Below the pieces are notes generated by a model. That model saw only the letters and a program-made list of their open reading frames with translations, made no database searches and was not told where the DNA came from. Of a stretch of DNA of 33,147 nucleotides, positions 1 to 9,146 are shown one piece after another; position 1 is the stretch's first letter, and each line of letters begins with the position of its first letter. Both the position numbers and the translations under genes were made by a program. The stretch is from Gemmatimonadota bacterium (GTDB lineage Bacteria > Gemmatimonadota > Gemmatimonadetes > Palauibacterales > Palauibacteraceae): NCBI GenBank assembly GCA_022820995.1, contig JAJEEM010000003.1, positions 1 to 33,147 of the forward strand. The letters are read 5' to 3'.

Positions 1-1
1 C

Positions 2-1093
2 CCGTCACGGCGCGAGGCCGCCCCCAGGCCGACCGCCGGCCCCGGCCCCGGCCTTCAGGCCGTGCGGCTCGAGGACCCCGAGGAGCCCACCTGCTCCGGC
101 TGCCTGGGCAACTACGCCGACCTCGTCGGCACGCACGGCGGGCTGACGGCGCTCCTGCTCGCGGCCCGCGAAGGCCACCGCGACGCGGCGCTCGTTCTGC
201 TCGACAAGGGCGCGGACATCGACCAGCGGAGCGCCGCGGACGAAACGACCCCCCTGCTCATCGCGATGATCAACGGACACTTCGATCTCGCGATGGAACT
301 CTTCGCGCGCGGCGCCGATCCCAACCTCGCGAGCGACGCCGGCGCCACGCCGCTCTACGCTGCGCTCAACATGCACTGGGCGCCGAAGGCCCGGCATCCG
401 CAGCCCACGGACGTGCACCAGCAGGAGTGGTCGTACCTCGACGTGATGCGCACGCTGCTCGAAGCGGGCGTCGACCCGAGCCCGCGGCTGAAGAAGTCGC
501 TCTGGTTCACGACGTACAACCGGGATCTCCTGGGCGTCGACCGCACCGGCGCCACGCCCTTCTGGCGCGCCGCGCACGCGCTCGACATCGAAGCCATGAA
601 GCTGCTCCTGGAGTACGGGGCCGATCCGGCGACGCCGACGGCGAAGGTGCCGCAGCGGCGTTACGGCCGCGGCGGAGATGACATCGATCACTCCGGCCTC
701 GACCCGATCCCCGTCGGCGGTCCGGCGGTCCACCCCATCCATGCGGCGGCCGGCGTCGGCTACGGGCAGGGCTTCGCCGGCAACTCGCACCGCCACGTGC
801 CGGACGGCTGGCTACCCGCCATGAAGTTCCTCGTCGAGGAACTCGGCGCCGACGTGAACGCGCGCGACCACAACGGCTACACGCCCGCCCACCACGCCGC
901 CTCGCGCGGCGACAACGAGATGATCCTCTATCTCGTCGAGCGGGGCGCCGACGTGACGCTCGTGGCCCGCAACGGCCAGACGACCGTCGACCTGGCCAAC
1001 GGACCCGTGCAGCGCGTGCAACCGTTCCCGGAGACGATCGCCCTGCTCGAGAGTCTCGGGGCGAAGAACAACCACCGCTGCGTCTCCTGCTGA
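2..1093 (+). CDS. Ankyrin-repeat protein, 5'-truncated by the window edge
   Basis: The frame is open to base 2 with no stop, so the gene probably begins outside the window; a GTG at 62 is only a possible internal start. Ankyrin-type helix pairs recur from about base 145 to 1060, with typical phrases such as LTALLLAAREGH, ATPLYAALN, GATPFWRAAHALD and NGYTPAHHAASRGD, each followed by an L-hhx-GAD turn. A longer non-repeat insert separates the repeats near bases 630-800. The C-terminus ends in a CVSC motif, and another CSGC lies near the start, so a metal or disulfide role is possible but unproven. Ankyrin stacks bind proteins; the partner cannot be read from the sequence. No signal peptide can be judged because the N-terminus is missing. 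A 73-base gap leads to the next plus-strand gene. Confidence 0.85.
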   Translation, partial: PSRREAAPRPTAGPGPGLQAVRLEDPEEPTCSGCLGNYADLVGTHGGLTALLLAAREGHRDAALVLLDKGADIDQRSAADETTPLLIAMINGHFDLAMELFARGADPNLASDAGATPLYAALNMHWAPKARHPQPTDVHQQEWSYLDVMRTLLEAGVDPSPRLKKSLWFTTYNRDLLGVDRTGATPFWRAAHALDIEAMKLLLEYGADPATPTAKVPQRRYGRGGDDIDHSGLDPIPVGGPAVHPIHAAAGVGYGQGFAGNSHRHVPDGWLPAMKFLVEELGADVNARDHNGYTPAHHAASRGDNEMILYLVERGADVTLVARNGQTTVDLANGPVQRVQPFPETIALLESLGAKNNHRCVSC

Positions 1094-1166
1094 CCACACG
1101 CGGTCGGCTTTCCGTGCCGAGAACCTTCAACCAAGCCCGGCGACGTCAGGCCGGCCTGACCTGACC

Positions 1167-2738
1167 ATGCCGGATACCGTCACTGTCTGGGAACTGCTCG
1201 CGGGCGGTTCGGGGGAGAGTCCCGCCATCGCCGCCCCCGGCCGCGATCCGCTCGATTTCGCGGGCCTGCGCCGCCAGGTCGAAACGACCGTGGACGCCCT
1301 CAACCGGTTCGGCATCGGGCGGAACGATCGCGTGGGGATCGTCCTCCCGAACGGGCCCGAGATGGCCTCCGCCTTCGTCTCCGTGGCGTGCGCGGCCACG
1401 GCCGCGCCGCTGAACCCCGTCTACCGGCGGCCGGAATACGAGTTCTATCTCTCGGACCTCGACGCGAAGGCGGTCATCCTTGAATTCGGGAGCGACTCGC
1501 CGGCGCGGGCCGCGGCCGTGGAACAAGGGATCGCGATTCTCGAGCTGTGTGTCGACCCGGAGACGCCCGCCGGGACGTTCCACCTCGCGCGGTCGCGCAC
1601 CGGCCGAGACGGGTCGCGCGGCGAGAGCCCCGGGAACGGGAACTCGGCAGCGAACGTGCTACGGTTCGGGCTCGCGGAGGAGGACGACGTCGCCCTCATC
1701 CTGCACACCTCCGGGACGACGTCCCGGCCCAAGATCGTGCCGCTCTCGCACCGGAACGTGTGCGCCTCGGCGGACAACGTCGCGCACACCCTGCGGCTCA
1801 CGGCCGCCGACCGTTGTCTGAACGTGATGCCGCTGTTCCACATTCACGGGCTCATCGCCGCGGTCCTCGCCCCGCTCGGCGTCGGCGGCGCGATCTTCGC
1901 CACGCCCGGCTTCAACGCGCTTCGTTTCTATGCGTGGCTCGACGAGGCGCGACCCACCTTCTACACGGCCGTGCCCACCATGCACCAGGCGATCCTGGCG
2001 CGCGCCCCGAGGAACCGCGACGCGATCGAACGGAACCCGCTGCGCTTCATTCGGTCCGCCTCCGCCGCCCTCCCCCCGCAGGTGATGGCCGAACTCGAGG
2101 AGACGTTCGGCGCCCCCGTGGTGGAGGCGTACGCGATGACCGAGGCGGCCCACCAGATGACGTGCAACCCGCTCCCCCCCGCCGTGCGCAAGCCGGGGAC
2201 GGTGGGCGTCGCGGCCGGCCCCGAGGTGTCGGTGATGGAGGAGACGGGCCCGCGGCACCTGCCGGCGGGCGAAGTGGGCGAGATCGTGATCCGCGGCCCG
2301 AACGTGAGCGATGGGTACGAGAAGAACCCCGCCGCGAACGCCGAGGCCTTCACCGACGGGTGGTTCCGGACGGGGGACCAGGGCGTGATGGACGACGAGG
2401 GCTACGTCACGATCACCGGGCGCCTGAAGGAGATCATCAACCGCGGGGGAGAGAAGGTCTCGCCGCGCGAGATCGACGAGGCGATCCTCGACCACCCGGC
2501 CGTGCGCCAGGTCGTGGCGTTCGCGATGCCCCACCCGAAGCTGGGCGAGGAGATCGCGGCCGCCGCCGTGCTGCGCGAGGGGATGGAGGTCACGCCGGGC
2601 GAACTCCAGGCGTTCGCGGCGGAGCGCCTCGCCGACTTCAAGGTCCCGCGGAAGATCCTCCTCATGGACGACATCCCCAAGGGCCCCACCGGCAAGCTCC
2701 AGCGCATCGGCATGGCCGAGAAGCTCGGCCTGGCCTGA
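1167..2738 (+). CDS. AMP-forming acyl-CoA synthetase, oxalate-CoA ligase-like
   Basis: This 523-residue protein belongs to the ANL superfamily, which activates a carboxylate with ATP to an acyl-AMP and then transfers it to CoA. Visible motifs in order are the P-loop TSGTTSRPK (about residues 181-189), the FHIHG region (about 228), YAMTEAAHQMT (about 321), GWFRTGD (about 395), the hinge GRLKEIINRGGEKVSP (about 418) and the C-terminal lysine motif PTGKLQR (about 508). The combination of MPLFHIHGL with TEAAHQMT-NPLPP resembles plant AAE3 and yeast Pcs60, which make oxalyl-CoA. That resemblance is from memory, so the substrate is inferred. The start is an ATG with only a weak upstream purine run. 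It is followed after 13 bases by a reductase gene, suggesting co-transcription. Confidence 0.9.
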   Translation: MPDTVTVWELLAGGSGESPAIAAPGRDPLDFAGLRRQVETTVDALNRFGIGRNDRVGIVLPNGPEMASAFVSVACAATAAPLNPVYRRPEYEFYLSDLDAKAVILEFGSDSPARAAAVEQGIAILELCVDPETPAGTFHLARSRTGRDGSRGESPGNGNSAANVLRFGLAEEDDVALILHTSGTTSRPKIVPLSHRNVCASADNVAHTLRLTAADRCLNVMPLFHIHGLIAAVLAPLGVGGAIFATPGFNALRFYAWLDEARPTFYTAVPTMHQAILARAPRNRDAIERNPLRFIRSASAALPPQVMAELEETFGAPVVEAYAMTEAAHQMTCNPLPPAVRKPGTVGVAAGPEVSVMEETGPRHLPAGEVGEIVIRGPNVSDGYEKNPAANAEAFTDGWFRTGDQGVMDDEGYVTITGRLKEIINRGGEKVSPREIDEAILDHPAVRQVVAFAMPHPKLGEEIAAAAVLREGMEVTPGELQAFAAERLADFKVPRKILLMDDIPKGPTGKLQRIGMAEKLGLA

Positions 2739-2751
2739 CCGCCGGCGGCTG

Positions 2752-3732
2752 ATGCGGATCTGCATCTACGGGGCCGGCGCGATCGGGGGATACCTCGGCG
2801 CGCAGCTTTCCCTCGCGGGTCGGGACGTCACCCTCATCGCGCGCGGCCCCCACCTGAAGGCGATGCAGCAGCACGGCGTGCGGCTGCTGATCGACGGCGA
2901 GGAGCGTGTCGCCCACCCCGTCTGCACGGACGATCCGTCGGAGGCGGGGCCTCAGGACTACGTGATCGTCACGCTCAAGGCGCATTCCGTCCCCTGGATC
3001 GTGGAACCGATGCAGCCGCTGCTCGGGCCCGATACCGCCGTCGTCATGGCGACGAACGGTCTCCCGTGGTGGTACTTCTACGAACTCGAGGGACCGTGGC
3101 GGGACCGCCGCCTCGAGAGCCTCGACCCCGGCGGCGTGCAGTGGGACGGGATCGGGCCGGAGCGCGTGATCGGCTGCGTGGTGTACGCGGCCACCGAGGT
3201 GTCGGAACCCGGCGTCATCCGGCACCTGAAGTACAACCGGTTCACGCTCGGCGAGCCCAGCGGCGAGAAAACCGACCGCGTGCGGCGGCTCGCGAAGGCG
3301 ATGATCGAAGCCGGCTTCCGGGCCCCGGTCCGGGGGATCCGGAACGAGATGTGGGTGAAGCTGTGGGGGAACCTCGCCTTCAACCCGATCAGCGCGCTCA
3401 CGCTCGGGACGCTGGGGACCATAGCCGGCGACCCCGACACGCGCGCGGTCGCGAAGGCGATGATGCTCGAAGGACAGGCCGTGGCCGAAGCCCTGGGCGC
3501 CCGCTTCTCGATCGACATCGAGCGGCGAATCGAGGGGATCGCGGCCGTGGGCGAGCACCGCACGTCGATGCTGCAGGACCTCGACAAGGGCCGTCCGATG
3601 GAGATCGACGCCCTCGTCACGGCGGTCCAGGAGATGGGGCGCATGGTCGACGTCCCCACCCCCACGATCGACGTCGTCCTCGCCCTGGTCCGCCAGCGCG
3701 CCCGCGTCGCCGGCGCCTACCCCTCCGCATGA
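2752..3732 (+). CDS. 2-dehydropantoate 2-reductase family protein (PanE/ApbA-like)
   Basis: 326 residues. The N-terminus carries the Rossmann fingerprint GAGAIGGYLGAQL (residues 7-19), which binds NADP(H). TNGLPWWYFY lies near residue 102, and the C-terminal helical domain has the family motif MWVKLWGNLAFNP (about residues 200-212), whose lysine is catalytic in ketopantoate reductase. The family reduces 2-dehydropantoate to pantoate for CoA synthesis. Members of this longer WWYFY-type branch are often annotated by homology only, so the true substrate is uncertain. The gene is 13 bases after an acyl-CoA synthetase, and both could serve a CoA-linked pathway, but that link is an inference. The ATG directly follows a GGCGGCTG run. 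The stop overlaps an alternative ATG for the next gene. Confidence 0.88.
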   Translation: MRICIYGAGAIGGYLGAQLSLAGRDVTLIARGPHLKAMQQHGVRLLIDGEERVAHPVCTDDPSEAGPQDYVIVTLKAHSVPWIVEPMQPLLGPDTAVVMATNGLPWWYFYELEGPWRDRRLESLDPGGVQWDGIGPERVIGCVVYAATEVSEPGVIRHLKYNRFTLGEPSGEKTDRVRRLAKAMIEAGFRAPVRGIRNEMWVKLWGNLAFNPISALTLGTLGTIAGDPDTRAVAKAMMLEGQAVAEALGARFSIDIERRIEGIAAVGEHRTSMLQDLDKGRPMEIDALVTAVQEMGRMVDVPTPTIDVVLALVRQRARVAGAYPSA

Positions 3733-3761
3733 ATTCCATTCGGAGTCCCAGGGAGAACAAC

Positions 3762-4196
3762 ATGAGGAACCCACCCGACGGCTGGCCGAGGATCACGCCC
3801 GCCGTGTTCTACGACGACGCCGGGGCCGCGATCGACTGGCTCGCGGACGCCTTCGGGTTCGAGGTGCGGGAGAGAATCGAGAACGAGCAGGGACAGGTCG
3901 TGCATTCGCAGCTCGCCCTCGACGGCGGCCTCATCATGGTCGGGCAGGCGGGACTCACGCCGGGCCGAACCTACCCCCGGTCCCCGCGGAGCGCGGATGG
4001 CGCGAACACGCAGTCGCTCATGGTCTACGTGGACGACGCGGACGCGCACTGCGAGCGGGCGCGCGCCGCCGGCGCCGCGATCACGACCGAGCCGGCCACG
4101 CAGGACTACGGCGAGGACTACTGGTCCGACCGAAGCTACGAAGTCCGGGACCTCGAAGGTCACTATTGGTGGTTCGTGCAGCGCCTGCGCGGATAG
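3762..4196 (+). CDS. VOC (glyoxalase/bleomycin-resistance fold) family protein
   Basis: 144 residues from the ATG at 3762, which is preceded by a good AGGGAGAA ribosome site. An in-frame ATG at 3729 overlaps the previous stop as ATGA and is the alternative start. Two beta-alpha-beta-beta-beta modules are visible: ITPAVFYDDAGAAIDWL with FGFEV at the front, and LMVYVDDADAHCERARAAG in the second half. The protein ends with the YEVRDLEGHYWWF strand typical of PhnB-like VOC proteins. Such proteins bind a divalent metal or sequester or modify small molecules. The exact ligand cannot be read from the sequence. It appears to be the fourth gene of a plus-strand run. Confidence 0.85.
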   Translation: MRNPPDGWPRITPAVFYDDAGAAIDWLADAFGFEVRERIENEQGQVVHSQLALDGGLIMVGQAGLTPGRTYPRSPRSADGANTQSLMVYVDDADAHCERARAAGAAITTEPATQDYGEDYWSDRSYEVRDLEGHYWWFVQRLRG

Positions 4197-4248
4197 CGGA
4201 CCCGGCATACCAGAGGTAGGCTGGCGGAGCCCCTATCCGGAGTTGCCG

Positions 4249-4992
4249 ATGAACATACGCGATGTCGTGGAGGGCTCGGGCGCGGGGTCCGGCCGCTGGT
4301 TCGACAAGAGCGTCTTCTTTCTCATCATCGTCTCCCTCGTGGCGATGTCGATGTCCACCCTCCACCAGTTGTCTCCCGCCTGGAAGGCGGCGCTCGCCGT
4401 CTGCGAAATCATCATCGTCGTTCTCTTCACGATCGAATACGCCCTGCGGATCATCGCGGCGGAGCACAAGTGGTCCTTCATCCGCAGCTTCTATGGCATC
4501 GTCGACCTCGTCGCCATTCTTCCGTTCTACCTCTCCCTCCTGTCCGTCGGCATCGACCTGCGGGCGGTGCGCGGACTGCGGTTGCTCCGCGTATTCCGGC
4601 TCTTCGAGATCGCGCGATACAGCACCGCCGTCACGAGGCTGATGAACGCCGTGAAGTACGCCCGCAACGAGGCGCTGGTGTTCCTCTTCGCCACGCTCGT
4701 TCTGCTTTATATCGCGGCGCTCGGCATCCATCACTTCGAACACGAGGCCCAGCCCGAGAAGTTCGAATCCGTGTTCCACAGCCTGTGGTGGGCGGTTGTC
4801 ACGCTGACGACCGTGGGCTACGGAGATGCGTACCCGGTCACGGTGGGAGGCAGAATCTTCACGTTCATCATATTGCTGTGCGGGATGGGGATCGTGGCGG
4901 TGCCCGCCGGACTCGTCGCGACCGGCATGACGCGAGCGGCGGAGGAGGATGATCGACGCCGGCGGGCCGGGCAGGTCGAGCGTGAGAGTTGA
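4249..4992 (+). CDS. Voltage-gated-type K+ channel, six transmembrane segments
   Basis: 247 residues from the ATG at 4249. Hydrophobic segments correspond to S1 (VFFLIIVSLVAMS), S2 (after LAVCEIIIVVLFTIEYALR), S3 (GIVDLVAILPFYLSLL), an S4-like helix with regularly spaced arginines (RAVRGLRLLRVFRLFEIAR), S5 (EALVFLFATLVLLYIAALG) and S6 (FTFIILLCGMGIVAVPAGLV). The selectivity filter TVGYGD occupies residues 188-193, preceded by the pore helix SLWWAVVTLT. This places it in the Kv-like family of inner-membrane potassium channels. The short C-terminus is charged and has no RCK or cyclic-nucleotide domain, so gating is most likely by voltage alone. It converges with the Nramp-family gene 24 bases downstream. 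Confidence 0.93.
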   Translation: MNIRDVVEGSGAGSGRWFDKSVFFLIIVSLVAMSMSTLHQLSPAWKAALAVCEIIIVVLFTIEYALRIIAAEHKWSFIRSFYGIVDLVAILPFYLSLLSVGIDLRAVRGLRLLRVFRLFEIARYSTAVTRLMNAVKYARNEALVFLFATLVLLYIAALGIHHFEHEAQPEKFESVFHSLWWAVVTLTTVGYGDAYPVTVGGRIFTFIILLCGMGIVAVPAGLVATGMTRAAEEDDRRRRAGQVERES

Positions 4993-5016
4993 ACCCGTGA
5001 AGTGTCGCCGACCCGG

Positions 5017-6591
5017 CTACGCGCCGAAGAGGGGGATCCGGAACACGCGCGCGAAGATCAGGATCGCGCTGAGTCCCGTGAATATGAACAGGCTCAGCCC
5101 CCCGAACCAGCGCGCGAACCACGACGGGTAGAAGAGTTCGTCCTCCTTCGGGATCACCTTGAGGCAGAAATAGAGGTTGAAGAAGTAGATCACGGGCGCC
5201 ACGAAGAAGGCGAGCGCCGAAGCGACGAGCACGAGGAACACGGGGCGCGGGTCGAACGCGATGTAGAGGACGGAGGCGATGAGCGAGTAGAACATCGTCA
5301 GCCGGTAGATGTTGTACTCGGAGTTCCAGGTCCGCCGCCGCTCCGGATCGGCTCGATCCTCGGGCGATATCCCGTGCAGGCGCGCCGTCGTGCGGAAGAG
5401 GTTCCGGCAACAGGCGCCGACGATGCGCGGCCATCCGTCGAAGTAGTTGAAGGCGGTGGAATACGTGGCCGCGAGCGCGCCGAGGATGAAGATCATCATC
5501 ATCCACGGTCCCACGCTGAGCGTGAAGATGCCCGCGATCTCTCCCATGACGGGGCGTCCCTCGACCGGACTCGGATAGAGCCACACCGCGGCGAGGAGGA
5601 CGAAGATCGCCGCGAGCACGAAAGAGATGACGTGGCCGGTCCGGAAGTCCCACAGCCCGATCCGGAACCAGCGCCGGCAGTATTCCCGCGCGTGCGGGGA
5701 GAGCCGCGCGGTATCGACCGCGAGGTCGGAGGCCGGCGAGGTGAAGGGGTCGAAGCGGGGCGCGACGCCGGTCGCCTCGAGATGGGGCCGGACCTTGCTC
5801 ATGCCCGCGCGCTTCGCCTTCCCCCACTCCGACGCCTGCAGCGAGACGTCGATGCCGGTCGGCAGGAGGCCGAGGAAGCCCGCGATCACGAGCCACGACC
5901 CGTCGGGGATCTCGAAGAGGAAGAAGTTCCCCATCTCGGCGAGCGGCGCCGGCTGGACGATGTAGACCGCGACCGATGAGAGGACGAGGACGCCCGCGAG
6001 GGCCTTCGTCGTGTTCTCCACGGCCTTGTAACTGCCCCGGAGGATGATGCCCACGGAGAGCACGCCGAGCAGCGCCGCGTACACTCCGAGAGGGACCGGA
6101 AGGCCCAGGTATACGCTGAACAGGTAGTAGAGGACGGCCGCCGCGGCGATCAGGCGCCCCGCCTGGCCGATCGCGCACTGGATGAGCGTCGTCACCATCA
6201 CGTACCAGAGCGGCCACTTCCAGCGCGCCGTGGCATAGGCCTCGAGAAGACTCTTCCCGGTGGCGTTGGTGAACCGGAAGGCCATCTCGAAGCCGTAGTA
6301 CTTGAAGATGTAGGCGACGGGCAGGCACCAGAGGAGGGCGTAGGCGAAACGGCCCCCGGCGGTCGGCGCCGTCACGACGTGGCTCGTTCCGATCCCCGTC
6401 ATCATGAGGATCAGCCCGGGGCCGAAGTGAGCGAGCAGATCGCGCGGCCGGAGCGACGGGAGGGTGAAATCCTCCGGATTCAATCCGTCGTCGGCCTTCG
6501 TTTCGCGATCGGACAAGCCGGGCCTCCCTTTCAGGGACCACTGCGTCACGCCGGTGCCTTTCAGGCCGGACACGGAAGGTACAAGGGACAT
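5017..6591 (-). CDS. Nramp-family divalent-metal transporter homologue with altered metal-site motifs
   Basis: 524 residues from the ATG at 6591, which has an AGGGGGCG ribosome site; the frame stays open further upstream without good start signals. About eleven hydrophobic helices follow a hydrophilic N-terminus. HFGPGLILMMTGIGTSHVV matches the first Nramp helix, and AGFLGLLPTGIDVSLQASEW matches the sixth. Classical Nramp proteins move Mn2+ or Fe2+ with protons using DPGN in helix 1 and MPHN in helix 6. Neither tetrapeptide is present here, so the substrate cannot be assumed to be manganese or iron. A long soluble loop (about residues 260-310) separates the helix-6 region from the later helices. 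The gene is divergent from a lipocalin-like lipoprotein, with 120 bases between the two starts. Confidence 0.85.
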   Translation of the reverse strand: MSLVPSVSGLKGTGVTQWSLKGRPGLSDRETKADDGLNPEDFTLPSLRPRDLLAHFGPGLILMMTGIGTSHVVTAPTAGGRFAYALLWCLPVAYIFKYYGFEMAFRFTNATGKSLLEAYATARWKWPLWYVMVTTLIQCAIGQAGRLIAAAAVLYYLFSVYLGLPVPLGVYAALLGVLSVGIILRGSYKAVENTTKALAGVLVLSSVAVYIVQPAPLAEMGNFFLFEIPDGSWLVIAGFLGLLPTGIDVSLQASEWGKAKRAGMSKVRPHLEATGVAPRFDPFTSPASDLAVDTARLSPHAREYCRRWFRIGLWDFRTGHVISFVLAAIFVLLAAVWLYPSPVEGRPVMGEIAGIFTLSVGPWMMMIFILGALAATYSTAFNYFDGWPRIVGACCRNLFRTTARLHGISPEDRADPERRRTWNSEYNIYRLTMFYSLIASVLYIAFDPRPVFLVLVASALAFFVAPVIYFFNLYFCLKVIPKEDELFYPSWFARWFGGLSLFIFTGLSAILIFARVFRIPLFGA

Positions 6592-6711
6592 CGCCCCCTG
6601 CCGAGAGGGTCGGCGATGGCCTGTCGAAAAACTTGCTCCGCCGTCCACGCCCGCCGAGGATGTCGGTTCCCGTCCGCAGCAACTGTCGGCAACCCATCCC
6701 GGAGAGGTCCC

Positions 6712-7221
6712 TTGATCAAGTACGCTCCCCTCGCCCTCGCCCTGATCGCGGGCTGTACGCCCGCATCGGGAAGCGATTCTCCCGCGTCCGACCATCCCAT
6801 CGTCGGCGTGTGGCGTCTCGTGTCCTGGGAACGGCGGATGCCGGACGGGGAGGTCACGCTGCCGTACGGCGAAACGCCGGGCGGCCAGATCGCATACCTG
6901 GCGAACGGTCGCATGTCCGCCCAGCTCATGCGTCCCGGCCGCGTGCTCCCCGACACGGCGACCGCGACGGCCGGGGAAATGCGGGCTTTCATCCTCGGCA
7001 GCTTTTTCTCCTATTACGGGGATTTCACCGTGGATTCCGAGGCGGGCGTCGTCACGCATCACGTGGAGGGCGCGCTCCACCTGGAATGGCTCGATTCGGA
7101 CCGGCCGCGTGCCTTCCGTCTCGAAGGGCGCGACCGGCTGATCCTGACCACCGCTCCGGATCCGCAGATGGTGGCCGGCGGCGTGAACACGCTTCACTGG
7201 GAGCGCATCCCGTCGCGGTGA
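6712..7221 (+). CDS. Lipocalin-like domain lipoprotein
   Basis: 169 residues starting at a TTG preceded at the right distance by GGAGAGG. The start is supported because it gives an immediate lipoprotein signal, IKYAPLALALIAGC, with the lipid-accepting cysteine near residue 15. The mature part begins PIVGVWRLVSWERR and contains PYGETPGGQIAYLANGRMS, a pattern shared by the lipocalin-like family seen in many secreted bacterial proteins (Lipocalin_5 type). One small beta-barrel domain is expected. The ligand is unknown. It is followed 28 bases later by an amidohydrolase that also has a lipoprotein-like N-terminus, so the two may be co-expressed envelope proteins. Confidence 0.8.
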   Translation: MIKYAPLALALIAGCTPASGSDSPASDHPIVGVWRLVSWERRMPDGEVTLPYGETPGGQIAYLANGRMSAQLMRPGRVLPDTATATAGEMRAFILGSFFSYYGDFTVDSEAGVVTHHVEGALHLEWLDSDRPRAFRLEGRDRLILTTAPDPQMVAGGVNTLHWERIPSR

Positions 7222-7249
7222 TTCTCCCGGAACTGTGCGAGGACGAATC

Positions 7250-9085
7250 ATGAGGAAGTCGATCGTTATGCTGATCCTGGCCGGGGCGGCGTCGGCTGGC
7301 GCATGCGCTGCCGGAGGACCCGAAGACGCCGCGGATCTCGTCCTCATCAACGGGGACGTGTACACGCTCGACGAGGCGCGGCCCGCGGCCGAGGCGATCG
7401 CGGTCCGCGGCGAGCACATCGCCGTCGTCGGATCGAACGCGCAGGCGCAGGCGCTGGTGGGCCCGGACACCCGCGTCATCGACCTGGACGGCGCCTTCGT
7501 GTCGCCCGGCTTCAACGATGGCCACGTCCACGTCGAGAGCACGGGTGCGCTCATCGTGGGCGTCAACCTGCTGGAGGTCCACGAGCCCGATGGCTTCCGC
7601 GAGGAGATCGCGCGCGCGGCCGAACGTCTGGCGCCCGGCAGCTGGATCACGCGCGGCGACTGGGGCGCGTACGAGGAGTGGGAGGTGGGGTCGACCGGCC
7701 GCGAGGGCGAGGACGGCGCCGCGGAGGACGGCGATGCGGGTGCGGGCGGGCCGTTTACGCCGCACCGCGACCTCATCGACGACGTGACCCCGAATCACCC
7801 CGTCCTCGTCGATCGCTTCGACCGTTCGATGTACCTCGCGAACAGCCTCGCGCTCGAGATGGCGGGCATCACCGACGCCACGCCGGATCCGCCGCGCGGG
7901 AGGATCGCGAAGGACGAGGACGGCCGGGTCACGGGCATCCTCCGGGGGTCCGCCGTCGACCTCGTCCGGGCGGCCATCACGCCGAAATCGTTCGAGCAGC
8001 GCCTGACCGAGGTCCGCGCCGTGCTGCAGGAGGCCCGCGAGGGCGGCGTCACGACGATCCAGGACATCACCTCCTCCGAGCAGTTCCGCGCCTACCAGGA
8101 ACTGCACGCCCGCGGCGAACTCACCGCCCGCATCAACATCCGTCCATCGCTCGACAACGTGACCCACACCGGCGGGCTCGGGATCACCCGCGGCTTCGGC
8201 GACGACTGGCTCCGCTTCATCGGCTACAAGGCGTGGGTCGACGGGATCATGGGCGGTTCCAGCGCGATGTTCTACGAGCAGTACGACCACGCGCCCGGCA
8301 ACTTCGGGATCGTGCGCCAGATCATGCTTCCCGAGGGCATCGACGGCCTCGCCCTCTCCCTGACCCGCGACCAGAACTACGCCGAGTTCCCGAAGGGGAA
8401 CCTCCAGCGCCTCATGGAGGAGGCGGTGCCGACGGGACTCCCGCCCCACATCCACGCGATCGGGGACAAGGCCGTGAAGATCCTGCTCGACCTGTTTGAG
8501 ACCGTGTTGAGCGAGCACGACATGATCGAGGCGGACCACAGGTGGCGGATGATCCACGCGCAGGTCGTGGAGGAGGCGGACTTCCACCGTTTCGGCGAAC
8601 TCAACCTCGTGGCGGAGGTGAACCCGTACCACATCTCGGACGACATGCGCTGGATGGAGGAGAGGATCGGCGGGCGGTCCCGCGGCGCCTACGCGTTCCG
8701 GTCGCTGAAGGACGCGGGGGCGGTGCTCGTGTTCGGGAGCGACAGTCCCGGGACGAACGCGGCCCGCTACTTCCTCCATCCGAGGTACGGGCTGTACGCG
8801 GCGGTGAGCCGGCAGACGCTCGCGGGCGAGCCGGCCGAGGGCTGGTTCCCGGAGCAGCGGCTCACGATCGAGGAGGCGATCGAGGCCTACACGCGGAACC
8901 CGGCGTGGGCTTCGTTCGAAGAGGACGTCAAGGGCACGCTGACGCCGGGCAAGCTGGCGGACATCGCCGTATTCGACGTGGACCTGATCGAGGCCGGCCG
9001 GAACGATCCCGCGCGGCTGCTCGAGGCCGAGGCGCTGTACACGATCGTCGGCGGCCGCGTCGTCCACGAGCGCGCCACCCCGTAG
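7250..9085 (+). CDS. Exported amidohydrolase, YtcJ-like
   Basis: 611 residues from the ATG at 7250, which has a GAGGA ribosome site; a GTG at 7235 is the less likely alternative. The N-terminus is hydrophobic and has an AGAC sequence that could be a weak lipobox. The metal-dependent hydrolase fold is shown by ADLVLINGDVYTLD, the HxH motif in GFNDGHVHVES, HIHAIGDKA near residue 405, and the late FGSDSP motif whose aspartate is a metal ligand in this superfamily. It ends with the usual small beta domain (GKLADIAVFDVD). YtcJ-type enzymes hydrolyse amide or related bonds of small molecules; the substrate is not predictable. An acidic, Gly-rich insert rich in E, D and G (about residues 148-165) is an unusual surface loop. 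Confidence 0.9.
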   Translation: MRKSIVMLILAGAASAGACAAGGPEDAADLVLINGDVYTLDEARPAAEAIAVRGEHIAVVGSNAQAQALVGPDTRVIDLDGAFVSPGFNDGHVHVESTGALIVGVNLLEVHEPDGFREEIARAAERLAPGSWITRGDWGAYEEWEVGSTGREGEDGAAEDGDAGAGGPFTPHRDLIDDVTPNHPVLVDRFDRSMYLANSLALEMAGITDATPDPPRGRIAKDEDGRVTGILRGSAVDLVRAAITPKSFEQRLTEVRAVLQEAREGGVTTIQDITSSEQFRAYQELHARGELTARINIRPSLDNVTHTGGLGITRGFGDDWLRFIGYKAWVDGIMGGSSAMFYEQYDHAPGNFGIVRQIMLPEGIDGLALSLTRDQNYAEFPKGNLQRLMEEAVPTGLPPHIHAIGDKAVKILLDLFETVLSEHDMIEADHRWRMIHAQVVEEADFHRFGELNLVAEVNPYHISDDMRWMEERIGGRSRGAYAFRSLKDAGAVLVFGSDSPGTNAARYFLHPRYGLYAAVSRQTLAGEPAEGWFPEQRLTIEEAIEAYTRNPAWASFEEDVKGTLTPGKLADIAVFDVDLIEAGRNDPARLLEAEALYTIVGGRVVHERATP

Positions 9086-9146
9086 CACGGGCCGGGTACG
9101 GGCGCATCCGGCTACCAAATCGTGGCGATACCCTTGTGGCCTCTGG

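Noticed and set aside
1659..2765. Long antisense frames within the AMP-ligase, propeller, amidohydrolase and peptidase genes
   Set aside because: They are Arg/Gly/Pro/Ala-rich with no motifs and lie opposite genes with complete family signatures. They are by-products of high GC content.
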